Part shown: positions 7,897-15,704 of the stretch, one piece after another
How the letters are laid out: each line of letters opens with the position of its first letter
Position numbering within the stretch: the first letter of the stretch is position 1
Assembly (NCBI GenBank): GCA_019247715.1
Contig: JAFBAO010000041.1
Span: 1 to 39,306 of the forward strand
Length of the DNA stretch: 39,306 nt
Source of the DNA: Caulobacteraceae bacterium
Lineage (GTDB): Bacteria > Pseudomonadota > Alphaproteobacteria > Caulobacterales > Caulobacteraceae
Reading direction: 5' to 3'
Position numbers and translations under genes: made by a program
Notes under the pieces: model-generated
Database searches by the model: none
What the model saw: the letters and a program-made list of their open reading frames with translations, nothing else
Told to the model about the DNA's origin: nothing

Positions 7897-9102
7897 ATGA
7901 ATGCAACCTTGGGCGACGCAGAGCGGATTGGCCAATTGGCCCAATCCGGCGAACAGATGGTCGAGCGCTTACGCCGCACGGCGTTCCTGCCGGGGAACAT
8001 CAAGGAGTTGAACGTTCGGATCGGAATCGCCGAAGCCGCTGAGCTGCTGGGGTGCTCCACCAATCGCATCCGGATGGCCGAACAGGACGGCCGCTTGCCA
8101 TCGCCGCCCGAAAGCGACGCCGGACGACGGCTGGGCTACAGCATTCCGGCGCTGCTCAATATGCGTGAAGTGCTGGGCGCCTCGCCGCGCCGTGCCTCGG
8201 GTGACCCGCCGGCAATCATTACGGTCCAGAACTTCAAAGGAGGAGTCGGGAAGTCGACGGTCACCACCCACCTGGCGCATTACCTCGCTATTGGCGGCTA
8301 CCGGGTGCTGGTCGTCGATTGCGACAGCCAAGCCACCACTACCACGCTCTTCGGCTTCAATCCACACTTCGCGATTCGGCGGGAGGAGACGCTTTACCCC
8401 TATCTGTCGATTGAACCCACCCAGGACGACCTTCGCTATGCGGTCAAGAAGACGGCATGGCCGAACGTCGACTTGATCCCGTCCAATCTGCAGATGTTCG
8501 ATGTCGAGTATGAACTCGCGGCGGCGGGCAGCGCCGGCGGGGGCGGATTGGCCTCGCGCTTTCGGAAGCTGCGCGAGGGCCTTTTCCAGCTAGCGCTGGA
8601 CTACGATGTGGTGCTGCTGGATCCGCCGCCGGCCCTCGGCACAATCTCCCTCGCCGTCATGCAGGCCGCGAACGCGTTACTCGTGCCGTTAGCCGCGACC
8701 ACGCCAGATTTCTGCTCAACGGTGCAATTCCTGTCCATGATGGACCAGGTCATTGCGCAACTGACGGCCGCCGGCATTGCCGTCGAATACGACTTCTGTC
8801 GGCTCATTTGCTCCAAGTTCGACGCCAACGATCCCAGTCATGACATGGTGCAGCGGGTCATGGAGCAGGCCTTTGGCGCCTCCTTGCTACCGGTCGCCAT
8901 CTTGGAGTCAGCCGAGATCAGCCATGCCGCTCTGCGGATGATGAGCGTCTATGAACTCGACAAGCCCATTGGCACGCCCAAGACTCACAAACGCTGTCGG
9001 TCCAACCTTGACGAGGCGCTTTCGCAGATCGAGCAGCTCGTCCGTAGGCGTTGGGGTCGAGGGGAAGCCCCGCACTCGGTCGCCCTTCAGCTCGCGGTTT
9101 AG
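7897..9102 (+). CDS. parA: ParA/RepA-type plasmid partition ATPase
   Basis: The protein has 401 aa, a large (type Ia) ParA with an N-terminal DNA-binding region. The MerR/HTH-like segment at about residues 42-90 reads IAEAAELLGCSTNRIRMAE and GRRLGYSIPALLNMR, as in RepA of repABC plasmids. The deviant Walker A is FKGGVGKST at about residues 113-121, Walker A' is VVDCDSQA at about 139-146, and Walker B is VVLLDPPPALG near residue 250. It uses ATP to move the ParB-parS complex along the nucleoid. GGGGAG precedes the ATG by eight bases. parB begins nine bases after its stop. Confidence 0.92.
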   Translation: MNATLGDAERIGQLAQSGEQMVERLRRTAFLPGNIKELNVRIGIAEAAELLGCSTNRIRMAEQDGRLPSPPESDAGRRLGYSIPALLNMREVLGASPRRASGDPPAIITVQNFKGGVGKSTVTTHLAHYLAIGGYRVLVVDCDSQATTTTLFGFNPHFAIRREETLYPYLSIEPTQDDLRYAVKKTAWPNVDLIPSNLQMFDVEYELAAAGSAGGGGLASRFRKLREGLFQLALDYDVVLLDPPPALGTISLAVMQAANALLVPLAATTPDFCSTVQFLSMMDQVIAQLTAAGIAVEYDFCRLICSKFDANDPSHDMVQRVMEQAFGASLLPVAILESAEISHAALRMMSVYELDKPIGTPKTHKRCRSNLDEALSQIEQLVRRRWGRGEAPHSVALQLAV

Positions 9103-9111
9103 GGGCCCCCA

Positions 9112-10191
9112 ATGTCCAAACGTCAAGCTGAATACCTGACCTCCTTACTGAGCGACCCGGTGTCTGACGCACCTGCTGCGGAGGCGCCCCCCCTCCCCTC
9201 TTCCGATTCGCCGCCTCAGCCGCCGCAACGCATAGCGGCCACGACCTTGCTCGCGCGGGAATCCGCGCTAGCTCGCATCGCCGCCGGCGAGGTCAAACAG
9301 GTTACGCAGCTGCTGCTCGATCCGGCCCGTGTGCGGATCTGGCCAGGCAACGCACGGCATCAGGCTAGTCTGACTGAAGAGAGCTGTCGCGATCTCATCG
9401 ACTCGATCCTGGCCGAAGGCGGGCAAAAGGTGCCTGTGGTCGTGCGCCGCCTTTCCGACGACCCCACCCACGAATACGAACTGATCGCCGGCACGCGTCG
9501 CCACTGGAGCATCAGCTGGCTTCGCGCGAACAACTATCCTGACACGATGCTGCTCGCCCAAGTGCAGAGCCTGGATGACGAAAGCGCTTTCCGCCTTGCT
9601 GACTTGGAAAATCGTGCGCGACGCGATGTCTCCGATTTCGAGCGCGCGCGAAACTATCGGGAGGCGTTGAAGACCTACTACAACGACCGACAGAATCAAA
9701 TGGCGGAGCGCCTGAACCTCTCCAAGGGCTGGCTCTCGAAGATGCTGACGGTCGCAGCTCTCCCGGATTGGGCTGTCGAGGCTTTTGCCAGCCCGGCCGA
9801 TATCCAGCTCAAGGTGTGTTACGCGCTGGCTCAGAGATTGAACGCTCCGACAAAGGACGATCCAAAGTCTGTCAGGAGAGCCAAGGCGGAAGCCGCCGCG
9901 ATCCGAGCGGAACAAGCCGAGCGGCGCAAACGGGGAGAGGCCGGGCTTCCCTCTGGCGAAGTCACGCGGCGCCTCTACGCCGCCCTGCAGGAACCGGCTT
10001 CGGAGGGAGAGTCGCTGTTTCGCGCCGACTCAGCGCATGGTCGGCTAGCGGTATCGGTTCTTTCGGCGAATCGGAACGGCGCGACTGTGCGTATTTACGC
10101 GGGGTCCGGAGCGAGCGACGCCGAGATCGTGGCTATGGTTGCCGACGCGCTGGCCGCACTGAAGGCAAAGGGGAAGGGCGTCGCGCCCTAG
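9112..10191 (+). CDS. parB: ParB/RepB-type partition protein
   Basis: The protein has 359 aa. Its N-terminus is low-complexity and Pro/Ala-rich (about residues 15-45). The ParB N-terminal (CTPase-like) domain follows, with ESCRDLIDSILAEGGQKVPVVVRR and the box-II-like GTRRHWS at about residues 127-133, where canonical ParB has GERR. A helix-turn-helix (MAERLNLSKGWLSKMLTVAALPD) spans about residues 197-219. The C-terminus should dimerise. It is read as an operon with parA. Two palindromic sites resembling parS lie immediately downstream, between parB and rep. Confidence 0.9.
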   Translation: MSKRQAEYLTSLLSDPVSDAPAAEAPPLPSSDSPPQPPQRIAATTLLARESALARIAAGEVKQVTQLLLDPARVRIWPGNARHQASLTEESCRDLIDSILAEGGQKVPVVVRRLSDDPTHEYELIAGTRRHWSISWLRANNYPDTMLLAQVQSLDDESAFRLADLENRARRDVSDFERARNYREALKTYYNDRQNQMAERLNLSKGWLSKMLTVAALPDWAVEAFASPADIQLKVCYALAQRLNAPTKDDPKSVRRAKAEAAAIRAEQAERRKRGEAGLPSGEVTRRLYAALQEPASEGESLFRADSAHGRLAVSVLSANRNGATVRIYAGSGASDAEIVAMVADALAALKAKGKGVAP

Positions 10192-10193
10192 GC

Positions 10194-10209
10194 GTTTCCC
10201 CGGGGAAAC
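10194..10209. promoter_or_regulatory. parS-like centromere site 1
   Basis: GTTTCCCCGGGGAAAC is a perfect 16-bp palindrome three bases after the parB stop. It has the layout of parS (chromosomal consensus TGTTTCACGTGAAACA) with the central ACGT replaced by CCGG. The flanking AC on the right extends the match to site 2. Confidence 0.75.
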
Positions 10210-10238
10210 ACTTCAGGGTCTGTGCGCCGAAGGGCGAG

Positions 10239-10258
10239 GTGTTTCCCTGGGGAAACAC
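10239..10258. promoter_or_regulatory. parS-like centromere site 2
   Basis: This 20-bp palindrome has arms GTGTTTCCC and GGGAAACAC around a central TG, with a single central mismatch. Its centre is 47 bp from the centre of site 1. Both sites lie upstream of the rep gene, so ParB loaded here could also influence rep transcription (inference). Confidence 0.75.
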
Positions 10259-10308
10259 GGAAGGGGTGGACGGTCCTAGTCACCAGCCCGTCCAAGGTTG
10301 GAAGCGAG

Positions 10309-11436
10309 ATGACGGAACGGCGCGACCAGGACAACAATCAGATCGACCTGTTCCTGCCGTACCTGGCCGACCTCGATCTCCGCGATCAGCGCGAAATGAT
10401 GGAACGGCCTTTTTTTAGCCTCTCCAAATCCAAGCGCCTCAAGCCCATCGACTACACGTCACCGGATGGGAAGACGTGGGTCCACGTCTCCGCCAATCCG
10501 AACTACGGGATGGCCACCATCTGGGATGCTGACGTGCTGATCTATTGCGCTAGCGTCCTCAACGATATGAAGGAGCGCCGCGCGAACGAAATTCCTCGTG
10601 TGCTGCGGGTTATGCCCTATGACATCCTGCGGAGCATCGGCCGGCCGGTCAGCGGGCGGTCTTATGCTTTGCTAGGCGCAGCCCTCGACCGGCTCCAGTC
10701 AACCACCATCAAGACCAACATCCGCGCCGAGCATCGGCGAGAGGCGACCTTCTCCTGGCTCGACAGCTGGAGCCAGATCGTCGATGAACGGACCGAGCGC
10801 TCGCGCGGCGTCTCACTCGCCCTCTCCAACTGGCTCTACGAAGGCGTCCTCATGGCAGGCGGCGTACTGTCGATCGACCGCGCCTACTTCGACATCACCG
10901 GCGGCCGCGAGCGGTGGCTCTATCGCGTCGCCCGGAAGCACGCTGGCGGGGCAGGGGAGGCCGGCTTCTCCATCGCCCTGCCGACCTTGTTCGACAAATC
11001 CGGCGCTGAGGGTCAATATCGACGCTTCAAATTCGAGATCGCCGCCATCGTGCGAGAGAACGCGCTGCCCGGCTACGACCTCGCGTTAGCCCAAGCCGCC
11101 ACGTCGTCCGAGCCGCTGCTGCATATCGTCCGCCGGGCGGAGCGATCGGCGCCGGCCAAGCCGCGCTGCGCACCCGACCGCTCGGTGGCCCTCCCAGCGA
11201 CGCCAGACCGCATTCGCACCCGCGCAGGTGCGGAGCCCGCGGGATACCTCACTGATGAGACCCTGGCACACCTGCGCGAACACTACCGAGGATGGGACTT
11301 TCACTCCCTCCATGCGGAATTCAAGACATGGATCCACACGGACGAGCAACGCACGCCGGATCGCTATCAGAGCGCCTTTATCGGCTATGTCCGGCGCTAC
11401 CACGAAAAGAACCGCCACCAGCTCAAGAGCTACTAG
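10309..11436 (+). CDS. repA: Plasmid replication initiator (RPA family)
   Basis: The protein has 375 aa from ATG 10309 (MTERRDQDNNQIDLF), chosen for the GGAAG ribosome site six bases upstream; the frame is open to 10222. The sequence matches replication initiator protein A: QIDLFLPYLADL, QREMMERPFFSLSKSKR near the N-terminus, NPNYGMATIWDADVLIY, ITGGRERWLYRVARKHAG, and the winged-helix-like C-terminal half ending KTWIHTDEQRTPDRYQSAFIGYVRRY. It should bind the iterons found about 180 bp downstream and open the origin. This initiator with parAB, rather than RepC, distinguishes the plasmid from classical repABC replicons. Confidence 0.88.
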   Translation: MTERRDQDNNQIDLFLPYLADLDLRDQREMMERPFFSLSKSKRLKPIDYTSPDGKTWVHVSANPNYGMATIWDADVLIYCASVLNDMKERRANEIPRVLRVMPYDILRSIGRPVSGRSYALLGAALDRLQSTTIKTNIRAEHRREATFSWLDSWSQIVDERTERSRGVSLALSNWLYEGVLMAGGVLSIDRAYFDITGGRERWLYRVARKHAGGAGEAGFSIALPTLFDKSGAEGQYRRFKFEIAAIVRENALPGYDLALAQAATSSEPLLHIVRRAERSAPAKPRCAPDRSVALPATPDRIRTRAGAEPAGYLTDETLAHLREHYRGWDFHSLHAEFKTWIHTDEQRTPDRYQSAFIGYVRRYHEKNRHQLKSY

Positions 11437-11613
11437 GGCACCGCTGTTCCCGATGTGACGTGCGCGCCGTGGGACTCCCGGCTCCGCAGCGGCGCAGGCT
11501 TCTGCAACCCTCAAATCCCCGTGTGGAATTGAACCTTCTTCGCGGCGCCCCAAAGGGATTTGATTCAAACCCGCGAGCGGCGCCCCCGGAACGTCAGGCC
11601 TTCGGCGGAGTTT

Positions 11614-11717
11614 CGACACATCCGGAACGGCTGACGACACTTGAGGAACCGAAGCACGGCACTTCAGGAACAGAGCTGTCGATCTATCAGGAACGCGCGC
11701 CCGATACATGGGGAACG
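11614..11717 (+). repeat. Five iterons of the replication origin
   Basis: Five 16-bp direct repeats start at 11614, 11635, 11657, 11680 and 11702, that is, 21-23 bp apart or about two helical turns. They read CGACACATCCGGAACG, CGACACTTGAGGAACC, CGGCACTTCAGGAACA, CGATCTATCAGGAACG and CGATACATGGGGAACG. The shared core is CGAYACWTSAGGAACG with an invariant GGAAC. An outlying GGAAC at 11588 may be a degenerate sixth copy. They follow the rep gene directly, so they are the probable binding sites of its product. Confidence 0.8.
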
Positions 11718-11718
11718 C

Positions 11719-11727
11719 TGTGGATAG
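11719..11727 (-). promoter_or_regulatory. DnaA box next to the iterons
   Basis: TGTGGATAG is the complement of CTATCCACA, one mismatch from the DnaA box TTATCCACA. It follows the last iteron by one base. Confidence 0.65.
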
Positions 11728-11860
11728 ATTTCACCCGCCATATCAGACCCTTAGCAGACGAACGAGGCGCTTAACTCTATAACCTAGAATCTAACGTCTC
11801 TAACGCTTTGGATTTATGGAATTAATGAATTGGTAAGGGTTCCGGTTGCGGCACAACTGC
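11728..11860. other. AT-rich stretch, candidate DNA-unwinding element of oriV
   Basis: The stretch 11771-11840 is by far more AT-rich than its surroundings, with runs such as TTAACTCTATAACCTAGAAT and GGATTTATGGAATTAATGAA, and a repeated TCTAACG (11790 and 11799 area). Together with the iterons and the DnaA box it completes the standard order of an iteron origin. No gene is seen here. Confidence 0.6.
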
Positions 11861-11891
11861 AATAACCTTTCCAGGTCTACGCTCCCTGCGG

Positions 11892-11916
11892 CCCCGCCCG
11901 GGAGTACCGGGCGGGG
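11892..11916 (-). terminator. Hairpin terminator of ssb copy 1
   Basis: A perfect 10-bp stem (CCCCGCCCGG / CCGGGCGGGG) with loop GAGTA lies 12 bp past the ssb stop. There is no U-run, so it may act as a barrier or an mRNA end stabiliser. Confidence 0.6.
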
Positions 11917-11927
11917 AGGGGAGGGAT

Positions 11928-12293
11928 TCAGTCCTCGTCGGTCGGGTTGTGCTCGGGCCGGTCCAGCGACTTCAGCTCGTGGCCGGGCATGGCGATGACC
12001 ACCTTAGAGAAGAAGCGCTCGACGCCATCCTTGTCGCTGAAGCGGTCGTGGCGGATCTCGCCCTGGACGTACACCTTGGCGCCCTTCGCCAGCCCCTTGG
12101 AGGCCAGCCAGTTCACCGTCGCCGGGTTCCAGATCTCCACCTGGTGCCAGGTCGGGTAGTCCTTCCGCTCGCCGTTCTTCTTGGTGTAGCGGCTGGTGCA
12201 GACCCGAAGCGTGGCGACCTTCTTGCCGCCTAGGGTGGTGCGGACTTCCTGCTCAGCGCCCGTGAAACCGATCAGTTGGACTTGGTTCAGCAT
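11928..12293 (-). CDS. ssb: Single-stranded DNA-binding protein, copy 1
   Basis: The protein has 121 aa, an OB-fold SSB: MLNQVQLIGFTG, then ATLRVCTSRYTKKNGERKDYPTWHQ, then GAKVYVQGEIRHDRFSDKDGVERFFSKVV. It protects single-stranded DNA, plausibly the incoming T-strand or replication intermediates. The second of two adjacent ATGs is preferred: it gives GGAG-N7-ATG, identical to the spacing of copy 2 at 21063. The C-terminus (NPTDED) is acidic but lacks the DDDIPF-type tip that recruits partner proteins. It is about 70% identical by eye to the second copy. It is expressed from a structured leader (12294-12476) and ended by a hairpin, so it looks monocistronic. Confidence 0.88.
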   Translation of the reverse strand: MLNQVQLIGFTGAEQEVRTTLGGKKVATLRVCTSRYTKKNGERKDYPTWHQVEIWNPATVNWLASKGLAKGAKVYVQGEIRHDRFSDKDGVERFFSKVVIAMPGHELKSLDRPEHNPTDED

Positions 12294-12476
12294 CATCTTT
12301 CTCCGTCTTCCGCCCGGAGGAGCCCGGGCGGCTCGCGGTCCCTGCCGCGATCACGCGACCGGAAAGGACGGGGCCAAGCGAGGGGATGAAGCCCGGACGG
12401 GCTGGAAACCGGTCTGCACGCAGGAAGACCGGAGGGTCCGGCCCGGCCGCCTCGCGAAAGCGAGGTCGGCTTCAAC
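12294..12476 (-). ncRNA. Structured leader element, copy L1 (upstream of ssb 1)
   Basis: This is one of three homologous leaders in the window (others at 20885-21062 and 14426-14605). In 5'-3' order on this strand there is a CCTCG/CGAGG hairpin, a CCGGA-CCC-TCCGG hairpin, a GGTCT/AGACC stem followed by the conserved GGTTTCCA, an AGCCCG-TC-CGGGCT hairpin, and CGCG-TGAT-CGCG. A final CCGCCCGG/CCGGGCGG hairpin sits just before the GGAG ribosome site. Compared with the other copies, arms change in a paired way, which supports real secondary structure. It could be a cis-regulatory RNA or a folded single-strand promoter. Confidence 0.65.
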
Positions 12477-12962
12477 CCCGAGCGACCCGGCCTAGATTTG
12501 CGTGATGGATCGCAAAGGACCGTCCGCCGACCCAGCGCTCCCCGCCTGCGGAAGACAGCAAGTTCGATGCGCAAAGGACCGAAACGGAGGAGAACCCGCA
12601 AGCCAGCGGCGTCCTACCTTCGAGGCTGAGGGAAGCTATGCCACGCTCCCGCCAGCACCAGCCCTACCAATCACGGCTACCGGTAGGGCCAAAAGCACCG
12701 GGCAGACCTGAGCCCGCGCCCGCTCATGGCGACCATTTGCCGGCCAAGATCGACAAGCCTCCGTCCAAGGCGAGACACAGATCCGTCTCGCGCCCCAGAC
12801 TCGGGGCGCGTTGTTCTCCCGAGTGGCCCCGGCCGCCCGCCTGCTCAGTCACCGTTCGGCCCGCACCCGCTCGCCTGGGGACACCATCCCGCACCTATCC
12901 CGCTCTCGGATGAGCTCGCAGGAGGTTCGGGCGCAACAGGGCCCTGAGGCGATCACTGGCGA
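12477..12962. other. Gap of about 490 bp without a convincing gene; operator-like repeat near ssb
   Basis: No reading frame here looks coding on either strand. An inverted repeat TTTGCG-N8-CGCAAA lies at 12497-12516, just upstream of leader L1 and so near its promoter. The 12-mer CGCAAAGGACCG occurs twice (12511-12522 and 12570-12581). The remainder is GC-rich sequence in which I see no further structure. Confidence 0.5.
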
Positions 12963-13904
12963 CTACAAGCGCCAGACCCGATAGCGCGAGCGACCGGTGA
13001 CCTCATGGAGCACGCCGTCCATGCGCCGCACAAGCTGCAAGCTGGCTTGCGGCGTGATCGACAGCGCGCGGGCGATCGCCTCTGTCGTCAGAACCGGGGT
13101 CTCGACGGCCAGCCGCGCGAGATCGGGCCCGCGATTGTTGCGGCGCCCGCCGGCGGCCTTGCGTTCGATCCGCGTCTTCTGGTGTCCCAGCCGCGTCAGT
13201 TCCTCAAGCTCGAGGTCCGCCGCGAGTCCGAACTGGCCCAGCCAGAACGCCAACCGCTCGTCGATCGTCGCCCAGGCGAGTCGGCCTGGCATCGGCCGAC
13301 GGCGGAGCGCGACCTCCAGCGGAAACAGCCCGGCGGTGAACCGGCCGGCCGCCTTCAACCAAAGCCCGGCCGCGAGGAGGCCGAGCGGTCGTTGGCGGGG
13401 GAGGGGATCGACCAGGCGCCAAGCCTCGGCCAGCGCCGCCGCCAGCAACAGCGGCGGTGCGCCGGCGAGGTCAAGAACGCCGAGGCAATCTTCGACGCCG
13501 GCGCGCGGCGAATCTGAGTCGCCCTTGGACAAGACCTCGAAGTAGGTCGCTACGGCAGCGTAGCCGTGAGCCGCCGTGCGAGTCCCATCGAGTCGCGTCG
13601 TCGGTCGCGCGCCCGGCGGCGGCGCCTGGCGGACGAAGCCTGCGAGCCAAGCGACGCCGCCCCAGCTTAGGAGCTCCGGACCGCCGCGATGCGCCTTGCG
13701 CCGCGCGTGGAGCAGCTGGCGCGCCTTGGCGACCGATGCCTCAGGCGGCCGGGCGTCGGTCCCAAGGTCGTGCAGGATCAGGTCCTCGGGATGAACGAGG
13801 GCGCCGTCCGCCGCCATGGCCGCCAGCACGGCTCGGACTTCCGCTCGGGTGGCCCAGCCCTCGCTGAAACCGCAGCTGCGGACGCGCTCGTCCAGTCGAC
13901 TCAC
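12963..13904 (-). CDS. RHE_PE00001-like protein (DUF1612 with C-terminal HTH), shortened N-terminus
   Basis: The protein has 313 aa. The N-terminal part (SRLDERVRSCGFSEG, then GALVHPEDLILHDLG near residues 35-48) and the RARRK-like ARQLLHARRKAHRGG segment match the plasmid-borne RHE_PE00001 family. The C-terminal 60 residues form a helix-turn-helix (TTEAIARALSITPQASLQLVRRM). It is thought to be a DNA-binding regulator, but its role is unknown. The frame before GTG 13904 still reads family-like sequence (PPEEAVFAALARAEDRV) back to an in-frame TAG at 13956-13958. Before that, ATG 14000 opens MSANMLISRAIFDD. The natural start may therefore be 14000, with an amber mutation. Confidence 0.7.
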   Translation of the reverse strand: MSRLDERVRSCGFSEGWATRAEVRAVLAAMAADGALVHPEDLILHDLGTDARPPEASVAKARQLLHARRKAHRGGPELLSWGGVAWLAGFVRQAPPPGARPTTRLDGTRTAAHGYAAVATYFEVLSKGDSDSPRAGVEDCLGVLDLAGAPPLLLAAALAEAWRLVDPLPRQRPLGLLAAGLWLKAAGRFTAGLFPLEVALRRRPMPGRLAWATIDERLAFWLGQFGLAADLELEELTRLGHQKTRIERKAAGGRRNNRGPDLARLAVETPVLTTEAIARALSITPQASLQLVRRMDGVLHEVTGRSRYRVWRL

Positions 13905-14176
13905 CCGGTCTTCCGCGCGCGCGAGGGCGGCGAAAACGGCCTCCTCGGGCGGAACCTAGTCGTCGAAAATCGCGCGACTTATGAGCATGTTGGCCGACAT
14001 GTGAAACGGAACTCGCCGTTCGTCTTCGCTACATGGTTAATCATCCTGTTCGCATCTTCCGACAAGGCGACGACCTCAGCGAAAGAACGAATCACCAACC
14101 CCAAGAAATCGCGTACCCAACGGTTGCATCCACAACCACTTGCATTCCGTTCGACGGGTGTTCCGCCAGAAGAAGA

Positions 14177-14200
14177 GGGCGGCCGCCAGTGCGGCCGCCC
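14177..14200 (-). terminator. Hairpin terminator of the small ORF at 14210
   Basis: A perfect 10-bp stem GGGCGGCCGC/GCGGCCGCCC with a four-base loop lies 10 bp past the stop. On this strand it is followed by the pyrimidine-rich TCTTCTTCT. Confidence 0.65.
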
Positions 14201-14209
14201 GATCGGATC

Positions 14210-14425
14210 TCAGGTGACTGCTCGCCGGCCCCCGATCAGCGCCCCGAAATGGGCGATCGCCGCGACCTCGAGGGTGAAGGGAACCTGGGTCTTCTCTTCG
14301 TGCTGGTCCAGCTCCTCGAGCACAGACCAGTCGTCCCAGCACTCGGCGACCACATACCAGTTGTCCACGTCGTAGAATTGGTGGGCGTGTTCCAGAACCG
14401 CCTTCGCCATCGCCATGCTCGCCAT
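14210..14425 (-). CDS. Small protein of unknown function with the shared leader
   Basis: The protein has 71 aa, starting MASMAMAKAVLEHAHQFYD and continuing through NWYVVAECWDDWSVLEELDQ. I do not recognise the family. The start at 14425 is chosen over the ATG at 14437 because it gives GGAG-N6-ATG, which aligns with the start context of both ssb genes. The protein is acidic and aromatic-rich, with no membrane segment. It carries the third copy of the structured leader and a strong terminator, the same gene design as the two ssb units. That suggests shared control with SSB, perhaps in establishment after transfer. Confidence 0.65.
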   Translation of the reverse strand: MASMAMAKAVLEHAHQFYDVDNWYVVAECWDDWSVLEELDQHEEKTQVPFTLEVAAIAHFGALIGGRRAVT

Positions 14426-14605
14426 CTTCGTCTCCATCGCTCGACCGGCGGGCTCATCCCGCGATCATGCGACCGTCCGGGACGGGGAGACGGGGGGGCT
14501 CAGGGTCGGCGGCGGTGGAAACCGGCCTGCACGGGAGCGCAGCGAAGGAAGGCCGGAGGGTCCGGCGCCGACGCCTCGCCCTTTGGCGAGGTCGCCTTGA
14601 GCCCG
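14426..14605 (-). ncRNA. Structured leader element, copy L3 (upstream of the small ORF)
   Basis: This is the most divergent copy, yet it keeps CCTCGCC-AAAG-GGCGAGG, CCGGA-CCC-TCCGG, a GGCCT/AGGCC stem (GGTCT/AGACC in the other two), GGTTTCCA, and GGTCGCATGATCGCGG near the 3' end. The AGCC hairpin of the other copies is not preserved. The paired change in the GGCCT/AGGCC stem is a clean covariation. Confidence 0.6.
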
Positions 14606-14771
14606 GTCGGCCCCGGCCCAGGTTCGCCTTCAGAGATCGCGCTAAGCCCGCCCGGCCAGACCTGGGGACCATTGGCCAGCCATCGAGGCCCTGCCGGCTC
14701 CGCCCACGTCCTCACTCGCGGCTTGCCGACAAGAAAGATGCGGCGACCTTGCGGCCGCCGCACCGGCGGGA

Positions 14772-15704
14772 TCAGGCCCGCGCCTTGACCGCAAGATGAC
14801 GCAGACCTCGCTCAGCCGCCTTCTGCGCCAGATTCAACGCAGGTCCGAAGGGCTTCAGGCCCGCAGCCCGATCGCCGTTGATCGAGTTGGCCAGGGTCAG
14901 GACACAGACCGGATCGAGCGCCAGCATCTCGTCGTTGGCCCGGAACGGGGCCGCCCGGCCATGCCGGTCGAAGTCGGCCTTGGCCAGGACCAAGGTGACA
15001 CCCTTCTGGCGCGCCCACTTGATGGCAAGCTTCTCGGCGCCCTTGGCGCCGGAGGTCGCCAGCGCCATGTCCGGCCACTGTTCGCGCGCCCAGTTCAGCG
15101 CGTCGAAGATGCGCCCGGCGTCCTCGGCCGTATCGGCCTGCGGGGCCGCGCGGAACGCCACTACGGTCGCGCCCGGATCGGTCGCTTGGTGCTTGCGGGC
15201 CTTGGCCGCCCGCAGGGCGTCGCGGGCTTCGATCTGGGCCGCCGTGGTGCGGGTGGCCTTCACCGACCCCTTCCAGGGGCTCCACACCTCGCCGGTCGTG
15301 GTCGTGTAGGTGGCCGACGCCGCGTCGCGGACGATCTCCATCGCCAGGGTGGCGACATCGGCCGTGCGAGCTTTTAGGGTGACCTCCTGGATCTCGGTGT
15401 CGAGCACCTCCGAGCCGTCGAAATCCCGTACCAGGCCAGCCAGCTGATCGCGGGCCTTGTCCGCATCGCGCTCGATGCGCTGGGCCACGGAGTGGAAGGC
15501 GCCGATCAGGGCCTCGCCGATCATCACATGGAAGTCCTCCAGGGCGGACTCGCCGACGATGTCGAGCAGTTCCGTCATGAGGCTCATGCCGAGCTGGTGA
15601 AGCGCCGCCTCCGGCGGATGGGTTCGGGTGTCCTCGAGTTGAAGGGCCTGGGCCTCATAGGCCGTCAGGCGATCGGAAGAGAGGGGAGAAGGGTAAAGCT
15701 GCAT
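14772..15704 (-). CDS. DUF2493 (SLOG-like) domain protein
   Basis: The protein has 310 aa from ATG 15704 (MQLYPSPLSSDRL). The N-terminal two thirds are helical and acidic. The C-terminal DUF2493 domain begins near residue 200 (FDALNWAREQWPDMALATSGAKGAEKLAIKWARQKGVTLV) and ends DFDRHGRAAPFRANDEMLALDPVCVLTLANSING. DUF2493 belongs to the SLOG superfamily of nucleotide-derivative-binding folds. Such genes are frequent on alphaproteobacterial plasmids, but their role is unknown. The same frame is open upstream through the DpdA-like gene to 16709 without a stop. I place the boundary here because the linker reads as low-complexity and an AAAGGGA ribosome-site-like stretch precedes this ATG. Confidence 0.8.
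   Translation of the reverse strand: MQLYPSPLSSDRLTAYEAQALQLEDTRTHPPEAALHQLGMSLMTELLDIVGESALEDFHVMIGEALIGAFHSVAQRIERDADKARDQLAGLVRDFDGSEVLDTEIQEVTLKARTADVATLAMEIVRDAASATYTTTTGEVWSPWKGSVKATRTTAAQIEARDALRAAKARKHQATDPGATVVAFRAAPQADTAEDAGRIFDALNWAREQWPDMALATSGAKGAEKLAIKWARQKGVTLVLAKADFDRHGRAAPFRANDEMLALDPVCVLTLANSINGDRAAGLKPFGPALNLAQKAAERGLRHLAVKARA

Noticed and set aside
11292..11774. Open frame across the origin region
   Set aside because: It overlaps the end of rep and the iterons, and its translation is unlike protein.
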